Of a DNA stretch of 64,000 nucleotides, positions 13,315 through 27,200 are shown piece by piece. The first letter of the stretch is position 1. Every line of letters starts with the position of its first letter. The notes beneath the pieces were generated by a model, which searched no databases, was not told the origin of the DNA, and saw only the letters and a list, made by a program, of their open reading frames with translations. The DNA comes from Tubiluchus corallicola (Eukaryota; Priapulida; Priapulimorpha; Priapulimorphida; Tubiluchidae), in the NCBI GenBank assembly GCA_030141605.1, contig JAQGDQ010000002.1, positions 2,154,501 through 2,218,500 on the forward strand, read 5' to 3'. Made by a program: the position numbers and the translations under genes.

Positions 13315-14977
13315 ATTATTATTTGCTCTAGCACGCTATTTATAACATTTTAAAGCTATAGCTGTACTTGATCTTCTTACATGTTGGTATATATGAAAAA
13401 AGTCTTACATGTACTGACTTAAGCTGAAAACTTCGAAATTTCTCTGACGGTCAAAGCTTATTTATAACCTTGACCGCTGTCCGATATGACCTACATGCGC
13501 TAAGCACTCCACCTACATAATAGCACATCAAGTAATTCAGTCCATTCGCATTTTGTATCCTCTTGTGTTTACATTCATGAATATAGAAAAACGCCAATTA
13601 GTGTGAGGAACCAGTTTTCCGCTTTTCAATAAAAATTTTTAAATAAGAGACACTGCGAACTTCAAAGAATTCATGAGCAACACCTCTGCATAATGAGAGT
13701 GAAGATTTAGGTGTGCTACGGTGCATACCCGTTTTTAGACTAAGGCGGCTACTTTTTTAAACCAGCGAGATAGCCTCGTGAAACTAGCGTAACTGAATCA
13801 GATGTAATGAGCGCTTGTTTAAATGCGCAGGCCTAATCTGATGCGGGGGGGGGGGCGATATAAAACTCAGCTAAGCGAACCGTCGAACTTGACGAGAAAA
13901 GACAAAGTTACTACTACTAAGAAAACTCATAGTCTAGTAGGCATACTCAACTTGCAAAACCGTAATACGCGCTTAGCACCCTTGATCAAGTGCTAATATC
14001 CTGAGAAATTTCTCACGTTTTAAAATGTGAAAGTCAACAAGGATATAACTAAAAGTTAAAGTCGACAGCATGTCGACATGCTCCAGTTAGGTTTATCTTA
14101 ATTAAAAAAAGACCGTGAAAAGGGTTGTTAAAAACCGCTTCCAGTACTGCTAAATCGACGTGAAGAGACTTTTAAGCTACCTAATCCGCAGCTTTCTACA
14201 TTTTGGCAAAGTAATCAAACCAACTACTGAACATTCGTTTAATGTTTAACTGCAGTAAACGTTTTTTGCAAGTGTGCTTTCTAATAATCTACCACACACC
14301 CGCTAGCTCCATGGGCGAACTGATCAAGTAAAAATTATCACGTCAGAAATTAAATTACAGCACTAAGGAAATCATTCTGATTATTACTCTGAAAGTCGAT
14401 CAATTAGTTTATTTTTATCATTTCGATCTTTTTTTAAAGAATTTTACCCAACTTAGCAAAACCCTCAAAACTGATTACTTGTGGCTGGAAAAGTACTTTC
14501 AACTCTGTTACTCATTAATTAGGTGAGGCAATTAATCAAATTATTAGTTTTTTTAATTACTATAACAAGACATTTAAGATATTTATGACTCCAGAAGTAC
14601 AGTAGGAACAGATATGGAAACAACATTGAATTAGATTCGGAAGCGTTCTGCTTTTCATTAACAATCTTTGCCGCCGGTAAAAAAATAGCTCGCTGAATAA
14701 ATATATTTTATTTCTAAAGCTTATTTCAAGCAAATACTTCCAGTGAAAACAAAGCCATGCTTTCATGACGCCAGCATTATAATTAGAAGCAAATTGGATA
14801 CGCGTTTAAGCGCCGAATTTAATCTAAACACTCCACGGAAAGCAGATTATTGGACTTTCTCTGTCATTTATAATTCTACAGTAGCTGCAGTAGCTATGGG
14901 TGAAGCTGGCTTCCACTAGGTTTGCTAAATGAATCATCACTCCTATCACTGACCTTGCAACCCTCTGTCATGTGACC
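13315..14977. other. Intergenic, no gene seen
   Basis: A+T-rich sequence with an 11-base G run at 13845-13855. No supported exon, RNA gene or transposon was found here. Confidence 0.45.
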
Positions 14978-15090
14978 CCAATCAATCAGCATCGGTAGTT
15001 TTGCTGCTGTACGTTCTCCCCGCTGTTTCGCCCTCTTTTAATATCAGCACAAATGATAATACACCTCCTCCATGTGGTGGCTATAAATAG
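14978..15090 (+). promoter_or_regulatory. Orphan core-promoter-like region (CCAAT and TATA boxes)
   Basis: A CCAATCAATCAG block at about 14978 is followed by a locally less A+T-rich stretch and a consensus TATA box CTATAAATAG at 15081-15090. Initiation would be expected about 30 bp further on, near 15112-15120 (GGACGGCGGTACAG). The first ATG after that opens only two codons, and the longest frame downstream (15247-15531) has no recognisable domain. If used, it may drive a non-coding transcript or a 5' untranslated exon of a distant plus-strand gene. This rests only on sequence resemblance. Confidence 0.3.
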
Positions 15091-15755
15091 TTTACGGGCG
15101 GCTGTCTGTTAGGACGGCGGTACAGTCTCTCTGATGCAGTAGTAGTATACAGTGATTAGTTTGTAAAATAATCGATCCCTGTTGTGTGATTTTAAAAGTG
15201 GCAGTGGTGCCAACAAACAACTAAACTACATAAATTTAAAGAAAATTTGCAGTGCTTGTACTATCCAACGCCACAGTGCTGCAACTGTGTTGTATTTTTT
15301 ATGATAACATGGAAATACCGTAACAAACTTACTGTGTTAAGTTTTCAAAAAAAAACTGATGTAATTCAGAAAACAGCTCAAATTGCATTACCATTAACTG
15401 TTGTTAAATTACTGGGCAATACTGAAAAATGTGTACTTGTAACTTTTAGTAGTCTGTGGAAATGCATAACTAAACTTGTGCAAATTGTGTTAGGCATGTA
15501 CAGTGTCCCACGTTACCTAAATGTTATATGATTCACACAAAACTTTTTGTAAAAATTCATAAATTTAAACTATTATAGTAACAGTACCTAAAATACACTA
15601 AAATGCACTGAAATAAATGATACATAGCCGTTCAAAGCCGCTTTTAATTTTAGTTGTTCAAACAAGACAAATATAAAATGCATATTATTGCCTCCTTGAC
15701 AAAGTACAACGAATTGTAACCATAGTTCTCAGGCACTGAAAAATACAGCTGAGTT

Positions 15756-15790
<35 letters not shown>

Positions 15791-18700
15791 ATAGACCTAT
15801 GGGTATATTATACCTATAGACCTTGGCAACAGCTGCTGCAATGTTCTCGTATGTTAAAATAAAACGGCGAGAAAAACTTACATGCGAAAACAAAGTCTCA
15901 ATGGGTACAATGACTCACTGAGTGAGCTGAGTAATCCCTTATTACCAGTTCTTCCAACTCGTTTAAAGATTAAGATGAAGTTCATTAGAACTAATAAAAG
16001 CTGTGTTATTGGTTACTAAATTACCAGTTAGAATTTAATCAAAATATTTTTGCAGCGTATGCCTAGGCTAATTAATGAATTACTATGAACATAATTTTTG
16101 TATGACTGCTCATCTCGAAATTATGGCAAAATGTGACAATCACACAGATTGCCTAAAGTTGCAATACATAATTAATACCGTCAAAAGCTATAAAAGCAAA
16201 ATTATTTGTAGAAGTTATGTTAATGTGTAAATATTATGAAGTTCAAAATTCAAGCAACAGAATTCTTCTGTACTTTTCATTTAATACATCTTATGGCAAA
16301 TAATATTAGCGTATATGTGTATTAACCAAACTGTTTCAATAACAGCAAATTTGACCACCATCTTAGCAAACCAGCCTCACTTTTGGTAGTACAGTGTATT
16401 ATGATTTTCAACAGAGAAGTGAAAAACACACGTATTGGAAATTTTTGACTCATAATAACTACATAAACAAAACTTAATAATTCAATCGAGCACTTACAAA
16501 TCCCAACGTAGCTTTCTTAAAATTAAATAACGTGAAGACTTATACCGCCTTGAACAAATAAACTAATTAAATAAAAGCAACGCTTACCCGAACCAAGACG
16601 CGAAGCCCCACGGTCAGGAGAACTGACAAAATTAATAGGCATGGAACAAAAGCTATGATCAACTTATGAGATACCGTTGTTCAGCCTGATCGAGCTATTG
16701 TAACTTGATTCTCCCTATCGAAACTAGACACGTCGATGTATTGAAACTCCAAAAAATCCAAATTACGAACTATCAAGTTGATAACAGATATTTTTACGCC
16801 CTGCCTTACAGCGTGCCTTAAACACTAAACATCTTTACAGACATCATGCCATAATACAAACCGTTTACGAGATACAGCATTTCAAATCGAGCACGCGAAA
16901 TGTATTTACACATCCTGAGAGCTGACAGGGATGTCGGAACTTAGTGTAGTGTGAACTCGGTCTGTCGCACAAGTAACTTTCCGCCATTCAATAAAACTTT
17001 CATTGTACTAAACTACTTAAATGTAGTAAATTAAAAGCAACGTGAAAGTGTGTTAAATTTTTTAACTTTACCCAAATTGATACAAAGGAGACAAAGTTAA
17101 AATATGCTGTTGCATTAATTTTTAAGCTTTTGTTCCAATTTTGTTATTTGGATTAATTCGTACGACAAATAAAATTTAATGGGAAAAAACAATAATCGAA
17201 CAACTTTCATTGCAGATTTTTGTTGACTTGCAGAAAGGATGCAGTTCTGCGAGCATATATTAGACGTCGGACGGACTACTTAGTTTATAATAGTTCAGTT
17301 TTAGGTGTTAAAACTATTATTTTATTATTTTGTCAGGGTTAATTTCAGGTTATTATGCTACGATTAGCAACTGTTTTTGATCATGACAACGAGATTCATC
17401 CAGAAAGCATTAATAATACCTAGTTTAATGTTTTGAATTGTTATAGTTGATATAATTGTAACTGCACCTGCAAAAAATATGCTCAAGCGGGCGCGTCCGA
17501 GCGTGAAATGATTGCAACTTTAAATTAAACCTTAGGACTTTACTAATTATATTAGGCGTTTATCGCAATCTTACTGCTGAAACTTTCTAACATTTTTCTC
17601 AAATATTAAAATAAAGCTCAACTTCCCGAGAGATTTGGCTGTTCCTTTAACCACATTACCAATATTTACAGTCTCAAAGTAAGGTCATGCATTTTTCCTG
17701 GAGAATTAACAGATCCCCGCTTGCAGTTCTTTATGACAAGGCCTGAGATTATTAATAATGCAAGCTAAGCAAATAATTTATTCAAAGCTACACGTAAAAC
17801 CAATAACTGCCCTGCAGTTTGCAGTGATATAAAAATCATCATTAAAATTTTGTTTCTCCTCTGGACCTTTGCAATTCAGACATCTAATACAATCCACAAC
17901 TTAGATGAGGTCATTTATGCAATTTACCATAAAATTTTACTTTTAGTAATAGTAACGTAGTTTTTTTAATTGACAGTAACGTTGATACTAACTATTAAAA
18001 TGAACGTAGAGCTAACAGAATTCTAAACATAATAGAACTAGGTTATTAAGCCTAATTTGTCTAAATAATATTACAGTAAATTTGTGAATTCTAAGCTACT
18101 GCACATTCATTCAAATCCAAATCCTAAAATGCTGGAACATTAAGGAAAGAAAGTTAGACGAGCAAGCTTTTCAGTTACAGTTAAAACATATCCTAATAGT
18201 GTAGAAACATAATTTAATAGTAGTTTAGTGATTTTAAATGTAAATTCATTATTAAACATAGATCACACTGATTTTAAATGGTTGAGACTAATTTGCATAT
18301 TATTAGGAACCAATTAGCATCACTGTACTAGCTATCTAGAATGACTGTTAACCTGAACTTTGTGTACGTTTTAGTTTGGATAGCTAGTGAGGTGTAAATT
18401 GTACCCAATCGAAATCCAATTTTGAATTTTAAATTAGTATACGGCCCTGTATGTATTTAGTATTACGGGCTTTGGCGTAAATTAAGCCAAATAGATTTTG
18501 TTTACTTTCACCAATTGATGTAAAACTTGATATACACTAACATAATCGCAGGTACATGGTTTATATTTCAGCAGTAGAAGCAGGGTGCCACTATGTTTGA
18601 ACTATGATCGAGTCATTAAATTACAGAACATTCATCCTATTTTAGTTATAGACAAAATTACTTTGATAATAGAGCAGCGCTAAAAATGACTTATTAATTT

Positions 18701-19435
18701 TCGTTATTCACAAAGCCAGCACTGACAAATTTAAGTACATACAATACATGTAATTATATCTATTTTATGTCTAGCCCTGGAATTATTTACCCTTAAGTTA
18801 ATGTCATCAACACAAACTACATGCCCAATATGTTTTAAATGCAGGGTAGTAACCTCCCACAAATTGTTTGATAACCACAGTCAATTCGCTGAAGAAATTA
18901 ACTGAATTTTCTCTTTTATTGTGAACTGAAGACGGCCGCAATTTCCTCCAAATAATCCTCCAATTAATTTTCCAGAATAACTGATTAGGCCTATTTTCCC
19001 TTTTAACAGCAAACCGGTGTCACACAATTTTTTAAAGGAAATAATCATGATCACGTCAAGTAGAGCTCTGAACTACTCATATCAACATCAAGGTTTCACG
19101 TCGTTGACGATACGTCAGAGAGAGAGCTCGGTTCCATGCTTGGCAAATCACGAAGCTACTCTCAATAAATACATTTCACAAGTGGTACATGGCTCTCAAA
19201 TATATCTGCATAAATACAACGGCCGCTATCTGTTGCTATCTAAAACACGTTTTCATGAAACTCAGCAGTCAGCAGACCCCAAGTGACTTTTAGATGGCTC
19301 AACACATATTTAATAAGATAAACTCATGTATATTCACACAGCTACATAATTACAGTCACGTAGCGTAGATTTACACATCTCAGCACAAATTAATATTAAT
19401 TCTTATGGCTTTATATTACTCCCATAGCTTCATAC
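15091..19435. other. Intergenic, no gene seen
   Basis: A+T-rich sequence with (AT)n at 15760-15787 followed by two copies of a TATACCTATAGACCT motif (about 15785 and 15811). Open frames present here are short and have no domain content or matched splice sites. Confidence 0.45.
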
Positions 19436-19650
19436 AGGTCCACAGGACACAGGACGTTTCGCCATAAGACACAAGACATTTAAACACATAGGTGATTAGA
19501 CAATGTACTTTCGACACAATACATTTGGACACATGGGTCATTTGAACACACGGCTATTTCAACACATAGGAAACACGACGATTCAGACACAAGAATTTCG
19601 ACGCAGGCGATTTGGACACATAAGCCATTTGGACACAAGTCTAGTTCTGC
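19436..19650. repeat. Degenerate minisatellite with a GACACA-centred unit of about 15-19 bp
   Basis: Roughly a dozen diverged units share the pattern ATTTGGACACA followed by 4-8 variable bases (for example at 19527, 19609 and 19627). Read on the minus strand, the array gives a short frame with a repeating Cys-Val-Gln/Glu pattern, which is a by-product of the repeat and not a gene. Unit length drifts, so this is an old array. Confidence 0.7.
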
Positions 19651-22600
19651 ATAGAAACGCATTGTAATTCTCACTTATTATGTAATTTATAGTGAACGCC
19701 TGTGAAAAACCGAATCACAGACATACAGGAAAGGGACGGTGACATTTATCACAAAAAATTATGTTCTCAGTTGCTACTATAACCGTAATTTAATATCAGC
19801 GTATTTTCACCTGCTGGTAAATCTAAGCATTAACTATCACTGCGCGGGTGACATATTGCTGCAAATTATACGACAGATGGTAGTTCTTGCCATTAAATTA
19901 ATTTTGATTACACGTCGCTCAGTAATAATTCAGCGGAGGAACAGACTGCACAATGAAACAGTGACACTCGCCATTCGAAAGACTATCATCTCACGCTAGT
20001 TCTGTTTTCTTTAAGCCTACGCCTTTAATTTGCACGCGTTATACACCATGGATTTTTGTGCGAGTCCAAACTCCTTGTTGTATTTTCAACAATTCCGAAA
20101 ACATTTAACTAACCATCACTCTAGGTCTAAAGGATATAGTTTTAGAACGGATAGGGCCTATGTGTTAGTATATCGATTTCTCCATATATGACGATAGGAA
20201 GTTTCGAAAACACCTCTTTGTACATGTAACTTGATATTACTATTGATTATTTGATTTATTTCCTTCCTTTTTCTAACATTTAGGCTATTTAAATTGTATT
20301 ACATATAAGAAGCAGCGAACAAGAGATATACACCGGATCAGTAATCATTCAAAACACACCTCCAGGTTAATGTAAATGATTTCCGCCAAGTAATCTACAG
20401 AAACTAGTTGAATCGTGAACTACAAACAGATTTAGCTAGTAGCAAATGTAAAACACAAATCGTCTGCGTTTTTAATGTTTCTAATGACGGAGTCAAATTG
20501 ATAACCTATTCTAATGCCTGATCATGCCTGCCTCTACATTTGCGGTATTATTTTAAATTGGCGTTAATTGACCGAGAACTTGCAACTTTTTATCATCAAG
20601 CAAAGAGGTGCTTGAAACCAGACAAAATGTTAAAATTTATACAAAATAGGCTAATCTTAAAAATGCATTTTTGTTTTTAGCAGCAACACGGCGCTTTTTT
20701 CAGCAGTTAATGCTTTTTAATTTATTCTTCGTGCATGACTGCGAATTCTTGTACACCATTAAATTTTAATTTTAGATAGGTTATGCGTGTCATAAACACT
20801 AGCTAGACCAAATTCCAATTTACACAGTAAAATATAGGTACGCTATCAATAACAGCTTTTTGGTGCCCTCTCTACGGAAGAATGAGTATTAAAAATTTAA
20901 AAAACAAATAATCAGTGTTGCATTAAAAATGGATGAGACATGAATCAAAAAACATAAATACGGGAAAAATTCAATAAATTATTATTCATAAGAAATTGTT
21001 TATATAATACATTTATGTTATAAAATTTTGGAAAGTCAGTGAAATTAATAATTGTGTATAAACGAAAGCTAGAGAGATAATCGTCAACACCTACAAACTC
21101 ACCACCTATACCAGCATGCTATCAAAATGATTAACCGTGTGCATATCATGCAGCCTGAACTTCAATTAACCACAAGAAACAATGCTATTCTGCTGTATAA
21201 GACGAAAAGTACACGTGTCCCAAACCAACACTATATTTATATGACTCACGCTTGGAGCATGCACAAATCATTACAGAGAACCTGCAGGGGTTTCTCAGCA
21301 TCAGTACCACTCAGTATCAGATGAGGCCAAGTACGCGAAGCACTTCCCTCATGGTTGAAACGTTCTCACACCGGAAAAAATGTAAAAACTCGTTAACAAT
21401 AAATTTTAAGAACATAAATATGTAAACAAAATGTGTTATTCAATCTGCAGAAAAAAATAAATTACATATTTGATTCTTGTGAAATAAAGTACAGATAATA
21501 AAACATTATAACATTGTGGATGTACAATTATTATGCTCTTGTAATTATATATTTAATAAAAATACAAAATTCATTGTTTAGAGCAAACTAATCTCTTAGA
21601 CTGCTTGTAGCAAAACTGAATATCTACAAGAAAACGCTCAGTTATGCAAACGTCAATGAAAATCCAATTTTAAGGCATTATTATAGAAAATCAATGTGCA
21701 TGGTAATATTAAAAATAACCTAAAAGCCTAGTCCAGTGCCGCTAAGCTGCATTAGTTGAAGCTAATTATCCACTAGGTCTTTAACGGAAGCAATATTTAC
21801 AGTCATATAATAGCCAAAATAATGACATAACACAATTATGACATGTTAATTACGATTAAATGTGCTATGTGAAATAAATGACTTATGACTTATCATACGT
21901 AATATAATGTTTCTGCTTTCTAATTTACGGATGAAAAGATCTTTTACTTTACTTAATTTATAGATTAAAAAGTTATTATTCTAAAGCAACTTTGTAAGAA
22001 AAATCTTAAGGAGTGTTTTCATGATGTGGGGGATCCTAGGTAAAAATAGAACCAGTAAGCAGTTAACCACATTGCTGGCGCTACACATAGAAACATGACA
22101 AGAAATACCTTTGTGCTTTAACTGAATACATATTTGCATCCCCAGCTTTTTAAATGCAGATAAAAAGAATACTTAAACTTAATTCCGTGTTGAAAAAATA
22201 CCTTACTTAATTACGTTACACCATTTTGATTTTCAGCCTCAGTCTTTTAGCAGTCGCCTGCTTCCTTGCTATGCTCAGATGTTATTAGGTCTCTGTTATG
22301 TTAATTATCTTAACTTTTTAAACACAATATTAACTAAAATGAAACGACCATGTTAATACTCTCGCACTCAGTGAGAGTAAAATTTAATAAAAACGTTGCA
22401 TTAATTTTGCTTATTGTTAGTGCATAAAAAAGTGTCAGAGTAAACAATGTTAGCAGACACTGCAATTTATTCTTGTTGCACAAAAATGATTCTCTTATGT
22501 GGGAGACAAGTTAATACAGCAAAGGAGACAATAAAAGGTATGACCTGGTAGTATCCATCAAAGTAATTGGTGTAGTTTGACAGTTATTTCGTTATTAATA

Positions 22601-24275
22601 TATGAGTCAGTATTAAGTATGTATGAAAAGGATGAACAAGGACCGAGTGTTAACTGTTAAGAGAGGTATATACAATTTCACTGGCCCACAAAACTAAAAA
22701 CAAAGTGAGTGTTAGCTGTAGTGCCTAAATTCAACTTAACATGCTAAATGAATAACCTTAATTTTCAATCCATTAGGCTACAAAAAATGGAAAATAATTT
22801 TGAACCACTTTTTCAATAAAAGAATAAGACTTCATATGCCAGTTTTTCTTGAATAAGATATTCTTTGCAAACATGCCACGTTTAACAATAAGACAGTGCA
22901 AACTTTAGAAAGATACTTTAACACATCACACATAGTCTAGGAATACACTATTATTAAAAGACACCCCAGTGACCTTACATACAGTTAATCCAAATGTTGC
23001 CATTTTTTAACATCCAACAATTCAGTTATAGGTTGTTGAAAAATACAATATGGGTGGTACATGAGAGTGATAAGCATCAGTAAATAAAAATTTTGTGGCC
23101 TTACACCTGGCACACATGATGCAAAAATCTGTCTACATCAACTTGTCTGACAGATCTTCACTCATATGCACGCTAGATAATTGCTGATAATCCGACCTAC
23201 TCTGTCGCACACAGTTTATCAAACACTAAATTTCCAATCTTCTGTCTCAAACAAATTTATTTTACTCTCATGGATGGGCCTCATTACAACAATTTGCATC
23301 AGACAAAACCCAGTCAAACCAATCAAAACGAATCATTTTGTCGCATGATATCTAATAAACATTTACTTTGGTTACTCATGACACAAGCTGCTTCATACAG
23401 TAATTTTTTGTGAAACAGTATGCTTTAGGCAGTTTCTTGCAAAGACTTTTTTTGTCACGTGTGTCCTATATTTTGGATCGTTTTCAGTTTAGGGAGTTCT
23501 GGGGACTGGAAGGAGTGGGAATGCAAGAAGCTTACATGTGGAAAAATTTGAAACTTAAACTGCAAGCACAAAACAACAGAACAAAATGACAGCTGGTAAA
23601 AAAAATCAATGGCTTAGAGGTCACAAGGTGTGTATAGCAACCGAAAATAAGGAACAAATGAATGGAGGGCAACTGCCAGTTCAATATCTATTCCGAGGGA
23701 TTTCATTCGCCATACTGCTTTTAGTTATTTTCTCTAGAAATTTAGTATGTAATGGAGATATAAAGTTAAAACTGTTACAACAAACAAATGACAATAGGCA
23801 AACTACACGTCTTACAGTAGAATCCCTCCATCTTGAAAGCAGCCTATACATTATCTGCATGCATGCTTCTGAGATCCAAAGGTCTATCTTGAATACCATT
23901 ATACTCAAAGAAAATGATGTTCGATAAAGCTGAATTAAAAACCTACTATAGTATTCATGTGATGCATCAATAGTGCAGTCCATCTTGTCCTCTCATTGCA
24001 CTGATATACATTTTCAGTGTTTCTCCGCGACATCTAGCATGTAGATATCTACTTTTCTCTGTGTACATTACACCTTTTACGTATTTAGTAATTCAATTTA
24101 CACTCACTGTGCTGTGAAAGTCAAACAGAAATGCTATTCGCGTAAGCACTCTGCTCACACAGTGACACACACTGCAAAGAATTGTGTTTAAGCTGACTTA
24201 TTACCAATCACAGGCATGTTCGCCCAGTGTAACAACATGACTAAGCAACCTTCCCCGCAAACAGCTTAATGTACA
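19651..24275. other. Intergenic downstream of GTF3C5, no gene seen
   Basis: No exon with matched splice sites or recognisable domain was found. The overlapping open frames on both strands near 23586-23983 are short and unlike known families. The 3' untranslated region of GTF3C5 should begin just left of 24276, but I see no clear minus-strand AATAAA within the first 300 bases. Confidence 0.45.
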
Positions 24276-27200
24276 TCACTCATCATCGAGCATATAGTCT
24301 AACACTTCTGTCTCCATTTCATTGACCTCCATTTCCGAAAAACCTTCTTCTTGCGTCAGTTCAGCTTCCGTCACAGCGTTTCTTTTTTGTGATGAAATCC
24401 CCATTTCTAAAAAGTCTTCTTCTTGAGTCAATTCAGCTTCAGAAATAGCACTTGTTTTTTGTGCTATAGATGGAATAGGCTGGTAATAACGTAGTCGTTT
24501 TTTCTTTTTCTTATTTGGAGCTATCAAATAAACAAATGCACAATCAGTGATAGAATAATCTCTGTGTGTAACAAATACTACACTGACTACTAAAATAGAG
24601 TTTCATTACCATTCATTAAACAATAATCAGAACATATATAAAACAATTGGTACTGCATAGAACATTTAGAAAAAAAAGAAAATACTGTATTTTCCTTCTA
24701 TGACAATCCTTACTGAATAAAGAATAAATAAGAAACAGAAGACAGAAGACCTGTAATTGTTTATTCATGAGCTTGTTCAATGCCCATTCAATACACCGTG
24801 TTTTTCAATACAGTAAGTCCTTGCTTAACGACTCCCCACTTAGCGATGTTTCATTTTATTGATGCTAATTATTTGACACCTTTTTCACTTAGCATCACAT
24901 GTTTCATTTTAACGATGACTTTTTTGTCTTACTATAAGTACTAAAATCTTATTTACTGAACCGGTACACTATAAAGAAGCCCACTAGTTAACACAGTTCC
25001 GCGTAAGGCAGCGGCAATCAGACACAGCCAGGCAGCCCACGATGATTCATTGCTTTCCCGTGTTTAGGAAAAACATCTCTTGATAAAACGCAAGAGTTTC
25101 CGTTGACAAAACTTTCCGACATTACATGATTAATTGCTGCATTCGTTTCATTTGCATTTTAGCTGCCAGAGAAAGTAACTCAAAAGGAAAATAAGCAGAT
25201 ACAATGCAATGCTACAAGGAAGTGTTGATTGAGAAAAGAAAAAATCAAAACAACCGACAATAGATTCTTTTATTAAAAAAAATAAGAAAGAAAAGGAGCA
25301 GGAAGAGGAAAAATGGCCAATGGAGGAGAGAAGGCTAGGTTTCAAATTTAAATTTTAGTTGTAATACTTTGGTTACTCAATACACTATAGTTTTTTTAAT
25401 TAACCTAATACTGTAGAACAGTAAGCAATAAACCCTATAAAATGTTTAAATTTACGAGCCAAACATTATATATTTTTCTCCTTCAACATAAGTGAATGCT
25501 TTTACATAGCCACGCTCAGTGGTTTTTACCCCACTGCAAACAACAGAACTGAATGTTAAAATGTTACAGTAGGTGCCGCTTAATAGACTCACGGTTAATA
25601 GACTCAATCGCTTAATTGACTCAAAAACGCCTGGAACAGGCCGCTTCTATTCAAATACACATAAAAACTATCGGTAATTGAGTCAAATAACTCTGCATAA
25701 TTGACTTACTAGATATTGGTAATTAGATATTTGTAAGTGCCAAAAGAGCCTTTCCTACTTTTATGTCATCTTTACTTTCCTTTTGTGCAGTATGTATGCA
25801 GAAACAATCATGTTAAGCACCGTTTTGTTTATAAGCAGGTACGTTTATCATGCAATACGCTAGCGTAGCGGTTTTGCTTTGAATCAGTTACCCGCTCACC
25901 CACTGTTACCCAAAGGATTTCTGGAAGCTAAACTGTTTCCTTTATTTCCCTTATATGCTTTCGTTGCAAATCACGTTTTCAAGCTTAATGAGTTAACAGA
26001 CAAAGATGCAGGTACAGTAATCAGCCGGTATTCCTTATGACTTACAAGAGTAAAACATCGTACAGCAAATAAGGGCAATGTAAGTGAGAAGACGATTCAG
26101 AACTGTTTTAGTCACACACAGCAACAGATTTTCAATGTTTTTATAATTATGAGAACTTTGTGGGCCAACTTCTTCACGAGAAAATGAAGCAGCCGACTTT
26201 GAAAGAATTTTTGTAATTTTTGCAAATAAACAGAAAAGTCTGTGATTTAGCAAAGTATACATTTTAATTTATTGCTAATTCACTTATATAAATTAATATT
26301 TTACAATATTTTTCTAATTTTTAACTGCACAAAGGAATTTAGGCATTACTTCGTTTCTAAAATTCATTAAAAACCTTTGCAGCGCATAGTAAGCTGTTAA
26401 CTCATACTTCTGTACCTGTAATACTACACCCATCGGTTAATAGGTTCATCGGTTCAATTGGGTCAAAACACTTCGGTCTCAAAATGAGTCTATTAAGCGG
26501 CGGCTACCGTATTTCTTATCGATAACAATGTTTCGTTTAACGATGTTTCGCTTAACGACACATTTTGCTGGAATGCTTTAATGTCGTCAACCGAGGATTT
26601 ACTGTATTTTTAGAATAAAAGTATGCCTGGCTACAAAGGCACTGATCTGAATTCAAGAGAACATCGCATGGTCATAATACCCATAATGTTTTGGTATTAA
26701 CAATGCGACCAAAAAGGGGTTTCTACTGATTTCTATAAAACAATAAATGACTTTTCATAATGAGGTTATGAGTTAAATGCAGTTCAATAAAACATTATAA
26801 GGCATTCAATAAAACAAATAAAAAATAGTACTTACCAGGATCAGCTAATGTGTAACTGTGTTGTTTGCGACACATTTCCTGCACATATCTTATGAGAATT
26901 GCTCTGCACTTATCAGCAAAATATGGCTCACACCAGCCATCTCTTTCTGAACATACAGTTTCAGCACCTGTGACACCAAAGCGGAAATCTATTTTAAAAT
27001 TCTGCATCTGCACTTATCAGCAAAATATGGCTCACACCAGCCATCTCTTTCTGTACATACAGTTTCAGCACCTGTGACACCAAAGCGGAAATCTATTTTA
27101 AAATTCTGCATTGCATAACTTTATTTTCCTTATTTGCTGGACACTGTGGCATATCAAATAATGAAAGCTGGATAAATAAAAGCTTGAATGAAACCTGTAT

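Noticed and set aside
15247-15531. 94-codon frame downstream of the orphan TATA box
   Set aside because: It has no ATG at its start, no domain, and composition like the surrounding A+T-rich DNA.
19436-19650. CRISPR-like array
   Set aside because: Units are diverged, spacing drifts and is too short, and the genome is eukaryotic.
23586-23983. Overlapping frames of 113 and 100 codons on opposite strands
   Set aside because: No family resemblance, no matched splice sites; a chance gap in stop codons is the simplest reading.
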